Shown in pieces: positions 37,411 to 47,951 of a DNA stretch of 64,000 bases. The notes under the pieces are model-generated. The model did not search any database. It saw only the letters and a program-made list of their open reading frames with translations, and was not told the DNA's origin. This stretch comes from Limnohabitans radicicola. GTDB taxonomy: Bacteria; Pseudomonadota; Gammaproteobacteria; Burkholderiales; Burkholderiaceae_C. Position numbers and translations under genes: made by a program. How positions within the stretch are numbered: position 1 is the stretch's first letter; the number at the start of each line of letters is the position of its first letter. The stretch lies in NCBI RefSeq assembly GCF_014837235.1, contig NZ_JACYFT010000002.1:62001-126000 (forward strand), written 5' to 3'.

Positions 37411-38157
37411 TCAGACGGCCTCATCCCGGGCTTTGCGCAGGCGGTCCCGGCTGTTGGACAAGTGGGTGCGCATCGCTGCCCGGGCCGATTCCGGGTCGTG
37501 GTTGCGGATGGCGTTGCAGATGCTCTCGTGCTCGCCGTGCACCCGCTCCAGATAGGCCTGGCGACCTTCGGGGGCTTGGTCGGCTGTCTTGATGCGGGTG
37601 CGCGGAATGATGTGTGTGCCCAGGTAGGTCATCAGATCGGCAAAGTGCCGGTTGCCGGTGGCCTTGGCGACTTCCATGTGGAATTGGAAGTCGCTGGGCA
37701 CAGCGTCTGAATGGCTGTGGATGGCGGTGGCAAAGTCACGAAGTGCCGCGGCCATCGCGTTCAGTTGCTCAGGCGTGGCACGCTGCGCGGCCAGGCCTGC
37801 AGCCTCAGTTTCCAGGCTGATGCGCAGTTCCAGAACGGCGATCACATCGTCGATGGTGGCCATGTCCTGTTCGGCAATACGGAAATTGTGTGTCGTGGGG
37901 GCTTCCAGGGCAAACGTGCCAATGCCGTGCCGCGTTTCGACCTGACCAGAAGCCTGCAAACGGGAAATCGCTTCGCGTACAACGGTGCGGCTGACCCCCA
38001 GATCGGACATCACGGCCGACTCGGTGGGCAGCTTGTCGCCTGGCTTGATGTGGCCAGACTGGATCAGTTGCTGCAGGTACACCACCACTTCCTGAACCAG
38101 GCCGCCACGGCGGTTGCGGCTGGTGCCGGCTGGGGGGCTACTGGGGGGCTGAATCAT
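37411..38157 (-). CDS. GntR-family (FadR/FCD subgroup) regulator of the aldarate cluster
   Basis: A 248-residue regulator. The winged helix spans about 20-85 (GDKLPTESAVMSDLGVSRTVVREAISRLQASGQV, partial), followed by an all-helical FCD ligand domain with metal-type residues in DFQFHMEVAKATGN and the VHGEHESI histidine. The ATG at 38157 is chosen from the family length; the open frame upstream of it is antisense to udh. It is divergent from the uronate dehydrogenase gene, with an 84-base gap. Control by a uronate or aldarate is the natural inference. Confidence 0.88.
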   Translation of the reverse strand: MIQPPSSPPAGTSRNRRGGLVQEVVVYLQQLIQSGHIKPGDKLPTESAVMSDLGVSRTVVREAISRLQASGQVETRHGIGTFALEAPTTHNFRIAEQDMATIDDVIAVLELRISLETEAAGLAAQRATPEQLNAMAAALRDFATAIHSHSDAVPSDFQFHMEVAKATGNRHFADLMTYLGTHIIPRTRIKTADQAPEGRQAYLERVHGEHESICNAIRNHDPESARAAMRTHLSNSRDRLRKARDEAV

Positions 38158-38194
38158 TTTTGGTCCAGGTTCTTGACAACGATGCTTCAAGCAT

Positions 38195-38216
38195 ACAGAA
38201 TTATAGGTCATCAGAC
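38195..38216. promoter_or_regulatory. GntR operator candidate between the regulator and udh
   Basis: The gap holds ATTATAGGTCATCAGACAAC, in which GTC-ATCA-GAC is a small inverted repeat of the GT(N)AC-type bound by FCD-subgroup GntR proteins. It lies midway between the two divergent starts. Coordinates are approximate and the call is tentative. Confidence 0.4.
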
Positions 38217-38241
38217 AACTAACAACTGTTGGATTCAGAAA

Positions 38242-39045
38242 ATGAATGTTGCATCGCACCACACCCTGCTCATGACGGGCGCAGCTGGCGGTCTGGGGCA
38301 AGCCATGCGCCAACGCCTGAAGGCCAACTGCAGCGTGCTGCGCGTGAGCGATGTGAGCCCGATGGCACCCGCGCAGGCCGATGAGGAAGTCGTGCAAGCC
38401 GATCTGGCCGATGCTGCAGCGGTGAATGCGCTCGTGGCCGGTTGCCAGGCCATCGTGCATTTTGGCGGTGTGTCCACCGAGCAGCCCTGGGCGCCGATCC
38501 TGCAGTCGAACATCATGGGGGCCTACAACCTGTATGAGGCCGCGCGGATCCATGGCGTCAAGCGTGTGGTGTTTGCCAGCTCCAACCACGTGATGGGTTT
38601 TTACCGTCAGGGCGAAGTGGTGGATGCCCTGAGCCCACCGCGGCCCGATGGTCTGTATGGCCTGTCCAAGGCGTTTGGTGAAGACCTGGCGCGTCTGTAC
38701 TTTGACCGCTACGGCATCGAGACCGCCTGTGTGCGCATCGGCTCGTCATTCCCAGAGCCCAAAGACCGCCGCATGCTGGCCACCTGGATGAGTTACGACG
38801 ACCTGCATCGCCTGATCACCGCTTGCCTGACCACGCCGGTGCTGGGGCACAGCATCATCTACGGCACATCCGACAACAGCGTGTCCTGGTACGACAACCG
38901 GTTGGCCCGCCACATTGGGTACCGTCCGCAGGACAGCTCGGACGTTTTTCGCGATGCGGTCTACGCACGAACCCCCGAGCCTGACCTGAACGATCCTGCT
39001 GTCCAGTTCCAGGGGGGCGGCTTTGTGAAGATCGGCCCGCTGTGA
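38242..39045 (+). CDS. udh: uronate dehydrogenase (NAD-dependent SDR)
   Basis: A 267-residue extended-type SDR that oxidises D-galacturonate or D-glucuronate to the aldarolactone. The nucleotide motif TGAAGGLGQAM is at about 12-22; FASSNHVMGFY gives the catalytic serine region and YGLSKAFGE the Tyr-Lys pair, followed by RIGSSFPEPKDRRML. The start at 38242 fits the length of known uronate dehydrogenases. It is first in the plus-strand pathway operon, facing its GntR regulator. Confidence 0.9.
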   Translation: MNVASHHTLLMTGAAGGLGQAMRQRLKANCSVLRVSDVSPMAPAQADEEVVQADLADAAAVNALVAGCQAIVHFGGVSTEQPWAPILQSNIMGAYNLYEAARIHGVKRVVFASSNHVMGFYRQGEVVDALSPPRPDGLYGLSKAFGEDLARLYFDRYGIETACVRIGSSFPEPKDRRMLATWMSYDDLHRLITACLTTPVLGHSIIYGTSDNSVSWYDNRLARHIGYRPQDSSDVFRDAVYARTPEPDLNDPAVQFQGGGFVKIGPL

Positions 39046-39102
39046 ACCGGCATTGAACCTTTTTCCCCTGACATCCTCACGCTTCTCACAAGGACCCACG
39101 AA

Positions 39103-40014
39103 ATGAACCCCCAAGAACTCAAAGCGATCATGTCCCATGGCCTGTTGTCGTTCCCCTTGACCGACTTCGATGCCAATGGTGACTTCAACAAGAAGGGCTA
39201 CATTGAACGGCTCGAATGGCTGGCGCCTTACGGTGCCACTGCCCTGTTTGCCGCAGGTGGAACGGGTGAGTTTTTCTCTTTGACCGGTGACGAATACCCC
39301 GAGATCATCCAGACCGCTGTGGACACCTGCCGCGGCAAGGTGCCGATCATTGCGGGTGCTGGCGGCCCCACGCGCTTTGCCATCCAGTGTGCCCAGGCCG
39401 CCGAACGCGCCGGTGCCCATGGCATTTTGCTGCTGCCGCATTACCTGACCGAAGCCGGTCAGGAAGGCCTGATCGCCCATGTCGAAGCCGTCTGCAAAAG
39501 CGTGAGGTTTGGCGTCATCGTCTACAACCGCAACGTCTGCAAGCTCACTCCCGAATCGCTGGCCATTCTGGCTGATCGTTGTCCCAATCTGATCGGCTTC
39601 AAGGACGGTATCGGCGACATCGAACTGATGAGCTCGATCTACATGAAGATGGGCGACCGCTTCGCGTATCTGGGTGGCCTGCCCACCGCCGAGGTGTACG
39701 CGGCCGCCTACAAGGCGCTGGGCACTCCGGTGTATTCGTCGGCCGTGTTCAACTTCATCCCGAAAACCGCGATGGATTTCTACCACGCCGTCGCCAATGA
39801 CGACATGGCCACGCAGCACCGCCTGCTCAAGCGATTCTTCATGCCCTATCTGGCCATCCGTAACAAGGGTCAGGGCTATGCGGTCAGCATCGTCAAGGCC
39901 GGTGCCAAGCTGGTCGGCCACGATGCCGGTCCGGTGCGCGCACCGCTGACCGACCTCAAGCCAGCCGAGATGGAAGCGCTGGATGCCTTGATCAAGGCGC
40001 TGGGTCCGCAATAA
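39103..40014 (+). CDS. kdgD: 5-dehydro-4-deoxyglucarate dehydratase
   Basis: A 303-residue DapA-fold enzyme that dehydrates and decarboxylates 5-keto-4-deoxy-glucarate to 2-oxoglutarate semialdehyde. The Schiff-base lysine lies in [12 protein letters not shown] and the partner tyrosine in [11 protein letters not shown]. The N-terminal [15 protein letters not shown] and GGTGEFFSL segments are typical of the family. An AAGGA box precedes the ATG. It links the aldarate dehydratases of this cluster to the semialdehyde dehydrogenase. Confidence 0.94.
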   Translation: MNPQELKAIMSHGLLSFPLTDFDANGDFNKKGYIERLEWLAPYGATALFAAGGTGEFFSLTGDEYPEIIQTAVDTCRGKVPIIAGAGGPTRFAIQCAQAAERAGAHGILLLPHYLTEAGQEGLIAHVEAVCKSVRFGVIVYNRNVCKLTPESLAILADRCPNLIGFKDGIGDIELMSSIYMKMGDRFAYLGGLPTAEVYAAAYKALGTPVYSSAVFNFIPKTAMDFYHAVANDDMATQHRLLKRFFMPYLAIRNKGQGYAVSIVKAGAKLVGHDAGPVRAPLTDLKPAEMEALDALIKALGPQ

Positions 40015-40035
40015 ATCGTCCTGAAGCGGCTCCGC

Positions 40036-41325
40036 ATGACAGCTCACGCCATCCGCCAAATCCGCGTTACGCCCATCGCGTTCCGTGATCCGCCACTGCT
40101 CAACGCGGCGGGCATCCACGAGCCCTGGGCGCTGCGTTCGATCATCGAGGTCGAAACCGCTTGCGGACGGGTGGGCATCAACGAGACCTATGGCGACCAG
40201 TCCATGCTCGACGTGCTGGCCAGAGTCGCACCCGCTTTGCAGGGATTGTCGCCGTGGGATCTGAACGCGATGGAAATGCGGGTGCAGGCGCTGGTGCAAC
40301 CCTCGGGGCGCTCGTCCGAGTTTCTGGGCGAGCTGATCTCGCTGGCCCCGGGCACGCATGTGTCCAAGAACGTGGCCAAGGTCGTGAGCGCCTTTGAGGT
40401 CGCCATGCTCGACTTGCAAGGCCAACTGGCCAACGCACCGGTGGTGGACCTGCTGGGTGGTGCAGCACGCGACACCGTGCCTTTCAGTGCTTACCTGTTC
40501 TTCAAGTACGCCGAGCACATCGACAAGCCTTATGCCGCCGACCCCTATGGTGAAGGTATTTCTCCTGAGCAGATGGTGGCGCAGGCGCGTCGCATGATCG
40601 ACCAATACGGCTTCAAAAGTATCAAGCTCAAGGCCGGTGCTCTGCCGCCCGAGCAGGAAGTGGCCGCCATGCTGGCGCTGGCCAAGGCCTTTCCGGGCAC
40701 GCCGCTGCGCATCGACCCCAACGCCAACTGGACCGTGGCCACCAGCTTGAAGGCGGTGGAGCAGCTTCGCGGCGTGCTGGAGTATTACGAAGACCCGGCA
40801 CCGGGACTGGACGGCATGGCCGAGGTGGCGCGTCAATGTGATGTGCCCCTGGCCACCAACATGGTGGTGACCGACTACAAAGAGTTTGCTGACAATGTGC
40901 GCTTGGGTTGCCCCGTCCGCATCGTACTCAGTGACCACCATTACTGGGGAGGCCTGCGCGCCACGCAGCAGCTCTCGCGCCTGTGCCAGACCTTTGACAT
41001 GGGCTTGTCCATGCACTCCAACTCGCATCTGGGCATCAGTCTGACGGCGATGACGCACCTGGCCGCTTCGGTGCCGCACCTGTCCTACGCCTGCGACACG
41101 CATTACCCCTGGCAAGACGAAGAGGTGGTGCAGGGCGGTCGCCTGAAGTTTGAAGACGGCAGCCTGCGCGTGCCCCGTGGTCCGGGCCTGGGGGTGACGA
41201 TGGACCGCGAGGCACTGGCCCGCCTGCACGACAACTACCTGCACTGCGGCATCCGCAACCGCGATGACCTGGGCCAGATGCGCAAGTACGACCCGACGTT
41301 TACCGGTAAGCAACCCCGTTTCTGA
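40036..41325 (+). CDS. enolase-superfamily dehydratase, glucarate dehydratase-like
   Basis: A 429-residue member of the enolase superfamily close to the glucarate dehydratase subgroup. Catalytic pieces seen: KSIKLKAG (K-x-K), [35 protein letters not shown] and the [11 protein letters not shown] histidine. It differs clearly from the second, E. coli-like GudD at 46593, so it may prefer another aldarate or only resemble it. It is followed after 2 bases by garD, so it is tightly coupled. Confidence 0.82.
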   Translation: MTAHAIRQIRVTPIAFRDPPLLNAAGIHEPWALRSIIEVETACGRVGINETYGDQSMLDVLARVAPALQGLSPWDLNAMEMRVQALVQPSGRSSEFLGELISLAPGTHVSKNVAKVVSAFEVAMLDLQGQLANAPVVDLLGGAARDTVPFSAYLFFKYAEHIDKPYAADPYGEGISPEQMVAQARRMIDQYGFKSIKLKAGALPPEQEVAAMLALAKAFPGTPLRIDPNANWTVATSLKAVEQLRGVLEYYEDPAPGLDGMAEVARQCDVPLATNMVVTDYKEFADNVRLGCPVRIVLSDHHYWGGLRATQQLSRLCQTFDMGLSMHSNSHLGISLTAMTHLAASVPHLSYACDTHYPWQDEEVVQGGRLKFEDGSLRVPRGPGLGVTMDREALARLHDNYLHCGIRNRDDLGQMRKYDPTFTGKQPRF

Positions 41326-41327
41326 CC

Positions 41328-42902
41328 ATGAGCACTTCCAAACCTCTCGCCATTCGCATGCACCCGCATGACAACGTGGCCATCATCGCCAACGACGGTG
41401 GCCTGCCCGCCGGCACGTTCATGCAGGATGGCCCGGCTGCGGGCATCACGCTGCGCGACAAAGTGCCACAAGGCCACAAGGTGGCCCTCAAAGACATCGC
41501 CGCCGGTGCTGCTGTGCTGCGTTACAACGTGCCCGTGGGCTTTGCCCGCGAGGCGATTGCCGCAGGCAGCTGGGTGCATGAGCGTTTGCTGGACATCCCA
41601 CCCGCCCGGGAACTGCAGGGCTTGCCCATGGCCACCCAAGCCGCACCCGGATGGGAACCGCTGGAGGGCCACACCTTTGAAGGCTATGTGAATGCCGATG
41701 GCTCGGTGGGCACACGCAACCTGCTGGCCATCACCACCACGGTGCAGTGTGTGGCGGGTGTCCTCAAGGTGGCGGTCGAACGCATCGAGCGCGAGCTGCT
41801 GCCTTTGTATCCGAACGTGGATGGCGTGGCCGGACTCGAACACACCTATGGCTGCGGTGTTGCGATTGACGCGCCCGGTGCAGAGATCCCCATCCGCACG
41901 CTGCGCCACATCAGCCTCAATCCCAACTTTGGTGGCGAAGTGATGGTGGTGAGCTTGGGCTGCGAAAAGCTGCAACCCGCGCGACTGCTGCCGCCGGGCA
42001 CTTTTCCGATTCACGATGCGCGCGAAGCAGAGCAGGGGCCCGACCTCGTGTGCCTGCAGGACGATGTGCACGTGGGTTTCATGTCCATGATTGACGAGAT
42101 CGTTCAGCGTGCCAAATCGCACCTCGAACGCCTGAACGCCCGCCAGCGCCAGACCGTGCCCGCGAGCGCGCTGGTGGTGGGCGTGCAGTGCGGCGGCAGC
42201 GATGCCTTTTCGGGCGTGACCGCCAATCCCGCCGTGGGATACATGGCTGACCTGATCGTGCGTGCCGGTGGCACCGTCATGTTCTCGGAAAACACCGAAG
42301 TGCGCGATGCGGTGGAGCAGCTCACCAGCCGCGCCGCCACACCCCAAGTGGCTGAAGACATCGTGCGTGAACTGGGCTGGTACGACCAGTACCTGGACCG
42401 TGGTCGTGTGGACCGCACCGCCAACACCACACCGGGCAACAAGGCGGGTGGCCTGTCCAACATCGCCGAAAAAGCCATGGGCTCGATCATCAAGAGCGGC
42501 AGCGGCACCATTGCCAGCGTGCTCGCGCCCGGCGACAAGCTCAAGGCCGATCAAAAAGGCCTGGTGTTTGCAGCCACGCCCGCCAGCGACTTCATTTGCG
42601 GCACCCTGCAGCTGGCAGCGGGCATGAACGTGCACGTGTTCACCACGGGTCGCGGCACGCCGTATGGCCTGCAGGCCTGCCCCGTGGTCAAGGTGGCCAC
42701 GCGCAGTGATCTGGCACGCCGCTGGCACGATCTGATGGACTTCAACGCCGGGCAAATTGCCGATGGCGAGATGACGATTGAAGAGGCCGGCTGGGCCCTG
42801 TTTCATATGCTGCTGGAAACCGCCAGCGGCAAACGCACCTGGGCCGAGCACTGGAAGCTGCACAACGCGCTGGTCCTGTTCAACCCGGCACCGATCACCT
42901 GA
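41328..42902 (+). CDS. garD: galactarate dehydratase
   Basis: A 524-residue GarD of the UxaA/GarD metal-dependent dehydratase family, turning meso-galactarate into 5-keto-4-deoxy-glucarate. An SAF-like N-terminal domain ([21 protein letters not shown], partial) is followed by the catalytic part with [33 protein letters not shown] and [21 protein letters not shown] (partial). Length and order match E. coli GarD. It is the only galactarate enzyme here not of the enolase fold. Confidence 0.94.
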   Translation: MSTSKPLAIRMHPHDNVAIIANDGGLPAGTFMQDGPAAGITLRDKVPQGHKVALKDIAAGAAVLRYNVPVGFAREAIAAGSWVHERLLDIPPARELQGLPMATQAAPGWEPLEGHTFEGYVNADGSVGTRNLLAITTTVQCVAGVLKVAVERIERELLPLYPNVDGVAGLEHTYGCGVAIDAPGAEIPIRTLRHISLNPNFGGEVMVVSLGCEKLQPARLLPPGTFPIHDAREAEQGPDLVCLQDDVHVGFMSMIDEIVQRAKSHLERLNARQRQTVPASALVVGVQCGGSDAFSGVTANPAVGYMADLIVRAGGTVMFSENTEVRDAVEQLTSRAATPQVAEDIVRELGWYDQYLDRGRVDRTANTTPGNKAGGLSNIAEKAMGSIIKSGSGTIASVLAPGDKLKADQKGLVFAATPASDFICGTLQLAAGMNVHVFTTGRGTPYGLQACPVVKVATRSDLARRWHDLMDFNAGQIADGEMTIEEAGWALFHMLLETASGKRTWAEHWKLHNALVLFNPAPIT

Positions 42903-42955
42903 AACACCTGCGACCCGATTTGAATTTTTCGACACGACAAGACAAGGAGACAAGC

Positions 42956-43936
42956 ATGATGAAAAAACGCCAACTGTTGATCGCTATCGGCCTGGCCGGT
43001 CTGGGCTTGTTCAGCCAGGGCCAAGCCCTGGCCCAAGCCGACTACCCCAACAAGCCGATCAAACTGATCGTGGCCTTTCCGCCCGGCGGTACCAGCGACA
43101 TCATGGGTCGCCTGGTGGCCGAAGAGCTGGGCAAGGTGCTCAAGCAGCCCATCGTGGTCGAGAACATCGCCGGTGCCGGTGGCATTGTGGGCATGGAGCG
43201 TGCACTCAAGTTGCCGGCCGATGGCTACACCCTGATCCAGAGCGGGGTGGGGCAGAACGCCGTAGCGCACGGCTTGGACCCCAACCTCAAGTACAACTCG
43301 ATAACCGATTTCATCCACCTGTCGCAGGTGAACTCCGGCCCCAACGTGTTGCTGGTGCATCCATCCCAGCCGTTCAAGACGGTGAAGGACATCGTGGACT
43401 ACGCCAAGAAAAATCCGGGCAAGCTGGACTACGGTTTCACCCACGCGGCTTCGGGCCACATGGCGATGGAGCTGTTCAAGCAGACTGCGGGCATCTTCCT
43501 GACGGGCATCCCCTACAAAGGCGGCGGTCCCATGATGAATGACCTGCTGGCCGGTACCATCCCCATGGTCTTCCTGAACCAGGATGTGGCCTTGCCCCAT
43601 GTGAAAGCGGGCAAGCTGCGTGCGATTGCGGTGTCCAGCAAGGAGCGCAACCCGCTGTACCCCGACACCCCCACGGTGGCCGAGTCGGGCTACAAAGGCT
43701 TTGAAGCCACGTCCTGGTCCGGCATTTCCGTGGCCAAGGGCACGCCGCAAGCCATTGTGGACAAGCTCGAAGCCAGCCTGGCCCTGGCCATGAAAACCGA
43801 CGCTTTCAAGAACCGCCTGACCTCGGTCGGTTTTGTGGTGCCGCCTTCGGGCAGCAAACAGTATGTGCCTTTCCTCAAGTCCGAACTGGACCAGTGGACC
43901 CGCGTGATCAAGGCCGCGGGCATCAAACCCGAGTGA
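42956..43936 (+). CDS. Bug-family (TctC) solute receptor, first of the aldarate cluster
   Basis: A 326-residue periplasmic receptor. The signal peptide is MMKKRQLLIAIGLAGLGLF with cleavage after ALA/AQA. Core: PNKPIKLIVAFPPGGTSDIM, the IAGAGGIVGMERAL loop and PYKGGGPMMNDLL. Start at 42956 with GGAG 6 bases upstream. It lies inside the aldarate operon, so a uronate or aldarate ligand is likely. No TctAB permease is present in the window. Confidence 0.92.
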   Translation: MMKKRQLLIAIGLAGLGLFSQGQALAQADYPNKPIKLIVAFPPGGTSDIMGRLVAEELGKVLKQPIVVENIAGAGGIVGMERALKLPADGYTLIQSGVGQNAVAHGLDPNLKYNSITDFIHLSQVNSGPNVLLVHPSQPFKTVKDIVDYAKKNPGKLDYGFTHAASGHMAMELFKQTAGIFLTGIPYKGGGPMMNDLLAGTIPMVFLNQDVALPHVKAGKLRAIAVSSKERNPLYPDTPTVAESGYKGFEATSWSGISVAKGTPQAIVDKLEASLALAMKTDAFKNRLTSVGFVVPPSGSKQYVPFLKSELDQWTRVIKAAGIKPE

Positions 43937-43946
43937 GTCAGCAAGA

Positions 43947-45068
43947 ATGAGTGATGCCATCTCCTGGGTCCGCGTCAGCGCCTGCACGCTGCCCCTGGCC
44001 AACCCGATCAGTGACGCCAAGGTGCTGACCGGTCGCCAGAAGCCAATGACCGAAATCGCCATCCTGTTCGTCGAAATCAAGACGAAAGATGGTGCAGAAG
44101 GGGTGGGCTTCAGCTATTCCAAGCGCGCGGGCGGCCCCGGCCAGTTCGCGCACGCCAAGGAAATTGCTCCGGTGTTGATGGGGGAAGATCCCAGCGACAT
44201 CGCCAGACTGTGGGACAAGCTGTGCTGGGCCGGTGCTTCGGTGGGCCGCAGTGGCCTGAGCGTGCAGGCCATCGGTGCCTTTGATGTGGCGCTGTGGGAC
44301 CTCAAAGCCAAGCGTGCTGGCCTGTCCCTGGCCAAGCTGCTGGGGACGCATCGCGACAGCGTGCGCTGCTACAACACCTCGGGGGGCTTTCTGCACACGC
44401 CACTCGATCAGCTGCTGGTCAATGCCTCTGCCTCGGTGGCCAAGGGCATTGGCGGCATCAAACTCAAGGTGGGTCAGCCCGATTGCGACAAGGACATCGA
44501 GCGCGTGAGCGCCGTGCGCCAGCACCTGGGGGACCGTTTTCCGATCATGGTCGACGCCAACCAGCAATGGGACCGCCCTACGGCGCAGCGCATGTGCCGC
44601 CGTCTGGAGCCGATGAACCTGATCTGGATCGAGGAGCCGCTGGACGCCTATGACCACGAAGGCCATGCCGCACTGGCCGCGCAGTTTGACACCCCCATTG
44701 CCACCGGCGAGATGCTCACCAGCGTGCAGGAGCACTGGGACCTGATCCGCCACCGCGCCGCCGATTTCCTGATGCCCGACGGCCCGCGCGTGGGCGGCAT
44801 CACACCATTCCTCAAGATAGCCCAACTGGCCGAACACGCTGGTGTCATGCTGGCCCCGCACTTTGCGATGGAGCTGCACATCCACCTTGCCGCCAACTAC
44901 AAGACCGAGCCTTGGGTGGAGCATTTCGAGTGGCTGGAGCCGCTGTTCAACGAACGCATCCAGATCCAGGACGGTCGCATGCTGGTGCCCACTTTGCCTG
45001 GCTTGGGCGTGTCGATCAGCGAGCAAACGCGCCGCTGGACCACCGCCAGCTTTGAAACCCAAGCCTGA
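43947..45068 (+). CDS. L-talarate/galactarate dehydratase-type enolase-superfamily enzyme
   Basis: A 373-residue mandelate-racemase subgroup enzyme. KxK base pair in GGIKLKVGQPD near 170, metal ligands in MVDANQQW, WIEEPLDAYD and ATGEML, and the catalytic His-containing MLAPHFAMELHIHLA late. These match the L-talarate/galactarate dehydratase pattern. It would give a second route from galactarate (or talarate) into the pathway, in parallel with GarD. Confidence 0.85.
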   Translation: MSDAISWVRVSACTLPLANPISDAKVLTGRQKPMTEIAILFVEIKTKDGAEGVGFSYSKRAGGPGQFAHAKEIAPVLMGEDPSDIARLWDKLCWAGASVGRSGLSVQAIGAFDVALWDLKAKRAGLSLAKLLGTHRDSVRCYNTSGGFLHTPLDQLLVNASASVAKGIGGIKLKVGQPDCDKDIERVSAVRQHLGDRFPIMVDANQQWDRPTAQRMCRRLEPMNLIWIEEPLDAYDHEGHAALAAQFDTPIATGEMLTSVQEHWDLIRHRAADFLMPDGPRVGGITPFLKIAQLAEHAGVMLAPHFAMELHIHLAANYKTEPWVEHFEWLEPLFNERIQIQDGRMLVPTLPGLGVSISEQTRRWTTASFETQA

Positions 45069-45094
45069 TTTTTCTTTCCTGCGAATTGCATTCC

Positions 45095-46567
45095 ATGTCC
45101 ACACTCCAATCTTTCAATGCCCGCACGGGCGAGGCCTTTGGTGCGGCCCTGCCCGCCAACACCACAGACGAACTGAATGCCGCCGTTGAAAAAGCCCATG
45201 CCGCTTTTGACAGCTGGCAAGCCAGCGACGGCGACCAGCGCGCCAGCCTGCTCAGCGCCTTGGCGACAGCCCTGGAACAAGATCGCGAAAAACTGGTGGA
45301 ACTGGCCGATGCCGAAACCGGTCTGGGTCTGCCGCGCCTGAACGGCGAGCTCGACCGCACGGCTTTCCAGTTGCGCCGCTTTGCCCACATCGCGCAAAGC
45401 GGCGGTGCGTTCGCTTTCACCGACGACCCTGCTGTGGCAGGTGCCCCACCCGCTGGCCACCCGGCCATGATGCGTGTGCGCGTGCCACTGGGTCCGGTGG
45501 CCATGTTCTCGGCCAGCAACTTCCCCTTCGCTTTTTCGGTGCTGGGCGGTGACACCGCTTCGGCGCTGGCTGCCGGTTGCAGCGTGGTGGTCAAGGTCCA
45601 TTCGGGTCACCCGCACACCTCGGCCCGCGTGTACCAGCTGGCGCGCCAGACCTTGGCATCGCTGTGCTTGCACGAAGGCCTGATCCAGATGGTGCAGGGG
45701 GTGGGCAACCCGATTGGCGTGGCGCTGATCCAGCACCCCTTGATCGCGGCGGCGGCTTTCACCGGTTCCACCCGTGGCGGTGCAGCACTGCGCGATGCGG
45801 CACGCGCCCGTCCGCGTCCGATCCCGTTCTACGGCGAACTCGGCTCCATCAACCCGGTGTTGGCCACGCCGGCTGCGCTGGCCCAGGGCGGCGATGCCCT
45901 GGTGCAGACGCTGGCGGGTTCCATCACCCTGGGCTGCGGCCAGTTCTGTACCAACCCCGGCCTGCTGGTGCTGCAGCGCAGCCCCGAGAGCCAGGCCTTT
46001 GTGGCCGCGCTGACCGAAGCGCTCAAAGCCATCCAGCCGCACGCGATGCTGACCCGTGGCATGCGTGAAGCACTGGACGTGGGCACGGCCAAGCAACTCG
46101 CCGCCGGTGCCAAGCCCTTGCTGCACAGCCCGGTGACCGACATCGCCCCCAAGCCTTTCCTGGCCGAGGTCGATGCTGCCACTTTCATTGCCGAGCAACA
46201 GCTGCAGGAAGAAGTGTTTGGCCCCGCAAGCCTGATCGTCTGGACCGACTCGGTGCAGCAGACCCTGCAGGTGCTGCACGCCGTGGGGGGCACGCTGACC
46301 GTGACCTTCTGGGGCGCTGACAACGACACACCCGAAACGCGCCAACTCGTGCGCGGTGCGATGTCGATTGCCGGGCGTGTGCTGTTTGCCGGTGTGCCCA
46401 CCGGCGTGGCCGTCGCCGTTGCCCAGCAGCACGGCGGGCCCTGGCCGTCGAGCACCGAGCCGATGAGCACTTCGGTCGGTGATGCCGCGCTCGATCGTTT
46501 CCTGCGCCCTGTGTGCCTGCAGGACATGCCCGCCTGGCTGGTGCAACGCCAGGGACGTCCTTGCTGA
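45095..46567 (+). CDS. 2-oxoglutarate semialdehyde dehydrogenase (NADP-type aldehyde dehydrogenase)
   Basis: A 490-residue aldehyde dehydrogenase of the ketoglutarate semialdehyde subgroup. Cofactor segments [22 protein letters not shown] (partial) and [13 protein letters not shown], the general-base [11 protein letters not shown] and the nucleophile in [15 protein letters not shown] are all present. It completes the pathway by oxidising the KdgD product to 2-oxoglutarate. The ATG at 45095 is used; a TTG at 45086 lies just before. Neither has a strong ribosome site. Confidence 0.92.
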   Translation: MSTLQSFNARTGEAFGAALPANTTDELNAAVEKAHAAFDSWQASDGDQRASLLSALATALEQDREKLVELADAETGLGLPRLNGELDRTAFQLRRFAHIAQSGGAFAFTDDPAVAGAPPAGHPAMMRVRVPLGPVAMFSASNFPFAFSVLGGDTASALAAGCSVVVKVHSGHPHTSARVYQLARQTLASLCLHEGLIQMVQGVGNPIGVALIQHPLIAAAAFTGSTRGGAALRDAARARPRPIPFYGELGSINPVLATPAALAQGGDALVQTLAGSITLGCGQFCTNPGLLVLQRSPESQAFVAALTEALKAIQPHAMLTRGMREALDVGTAKQLAAGAKPLLHSPVTDIAPKPFLAEVDAATFIAEQQLQEEVFGPASLIVWTDSVQQTLQVLHAVGGTLTVTFWGADNDTPETRQLVRGAMSIAGRVLFAGVPTGVAVAVAQQHGGPWPSSTEPMSTSVGDAALDRFLRPVCLQDMPAWLVQRQGRPC

Positions 46568-46592
46568 ACCGATATTTGCCCAGAACACTGAC

Positions 46593-47927
46593 ATGACTGC
46601 CATTTCCACCCCCATCGTCACTGGCATGCGCGTGATCCCTGTCGCGGGCCGCGACAGCATGTTGCTCAACCTGAGTGGCGCGCACGCCCCGCACTTCACC
46701 CGCAACCTGCTGCTGCTGACCGACAGCCTGGGCCACACCGGCATTGGCGAAGTGCCCGGTGGCGAAGCCATCCGCCAAACGCTCGAAGACGCGCGTGAAC
46801 TCGTCATGGGCCAGCCCCTGGGCAAGCATCTGACCGTGTTGCAAAACATGCAGCAGACCTTTGCCGACCGCGACTCGGGTGGCCGTGGTCTGCAAACCTT
46901 TGACTTGCGCACGACAGTCCACGCCGTGACCGCTGTCGAGTCGGCCTTGCTGGATCTGCTGGGCCAGTTCCTGGGGGTGCCCGTGGCGGCGCTGCTGGGC
47001 GAGGGCCAGCAGCGCGACGCCGTCGAGATGCTGGGCTACCTGTTTTACGTGGGCGACCACCACAAGACCGACTTGCCCTACCACAGTGAACCCGATGCCG
47101 ACAACGCCTGGTTCCGCTTGCGCCACGAAGAGGCCATGACGCCCGAGCGCATCGTGCGTCTGGCCGAGGCGGCTTATGAGCGCTACGGCTTCAACGACTT
47201 CAAGCTCAAGGGTGGTGTGCTGCGCGGCGACGAGGAAGTCCAGGCCATCGTGGCGCTGCACGAGCGTTTTCCGCAGGCGCGCATCACGCTCGACCCCAAC
47301 GGCGGCTGGTTGCTGAAAGACGCGATCCGCCTGATGCGCGACATGCATGGCGTGGTGGCTTATGCCGAAGACCCGTGCGGGGCAGAGCAGGGCTTCAGTG
47401 GCCGCGAGGTGATGGCCGAGTTCCGCCGTGCCACGGGCCTGCCCACGGCCACCAACATGGTGGCCACCGACTGGCGTCAGATGACGCACGCGCTCAGCCT
47501 GCAAAGCGTGGACATCCCGCTGGCCGACCCGCATTTCTGGACCATGGCGGGCAGCGTGCGCGTGGCGCAAACCTGCCGCGACTGGGGCCTGACCTGGGGC
47601 TCGCACTCCAACAACCACTTTGACGTGTCGCTGGCCATGTTCACCCATGTGGCGGCCGCCGCACCGGGCAAGGTCACGGCCATCGACACCCACTGGATCT
47701 GGCAGGACGGCCAGGGCCTGACCCAAGAGCCGCTGCAGATCGTGGGCGGCATGGTGCAAGTGCCCAAGAAGCCCGGCCTGGGCATTGAGCTGGACATGGT
47801 CAAAGTCGAAGCCGCGCACCAGTTGTACCTGCAGCGTGGTCTGGGCGCACGCAACGACGCGCAGGCCATGCAGTATTTGATCCCTGGCTGGACATTCGAC
47901 AACAAGCGGCCTTGCATGGTGCGTTAA
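46593..47927 (+). CDS. gudD: glucarate dehydratase
   Basis: A 444-residue enzyme nearly collinear with E. coli GudD (about 446). It keeps [26 protein letters not shown]-like [94 protein letters not shown] and ends [14 protein letters not shown]. All catalytic residues are in place, so it dehydrates D-glucarate to 5-keto-4-deoxy-glucarate. Start at 46593 is by alignment with the family; there is no clear Shine-Dalgarno box. Confidence 0.96.
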   Translation: MTAISTPIVTGMRVIPVAGRDSMLLNLSGAHAPHFTRNLLLLTDSLGHTGIGEVPGGEAIRQTLEDARELVMGQPLGKHLTVLQNMQQTFADRDSGGRGLQTFDLRTTVHAVTAVESALLDLLGQFLGVPVAALLGEGQQRDAVEMLGYLFYVGDHHKTDLPYHSEPDADNAWFRLRHEEAMTPERIVRLAEAAYERYGFNDFKLKGGVLRGDEEVQAIVALHERFPQARITLDPNGGWLLKDAIRLMRDMHGVVAYAEDPCGAEQGFSGREVMAEFRRATGLPTATNMVATDWRQMTHALSLQSVDIPLADPHFWTMAGSVRVAQTCRDWGLTWGSHSNNHFDVSLAMFTHVAAAAPGKVTAIDTHWIWQDGQGLTQEPLQIVGGMVQVPKKPGLGIELDMVKVEAAHQLYLQRGLGARNDAQAMQYLIPGWTFDNKRPCMVR

Positions 47928-47951
47928 GCACATACACAACAGGAGACAAAC

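Noticed and set aside
37384..37411. A small inverted repeat ACAACT-CA-AGTTGT near the end of the GntR gene
   Set aside because: The 6-bp stem has no T-run and is too weak to call as a terminator.
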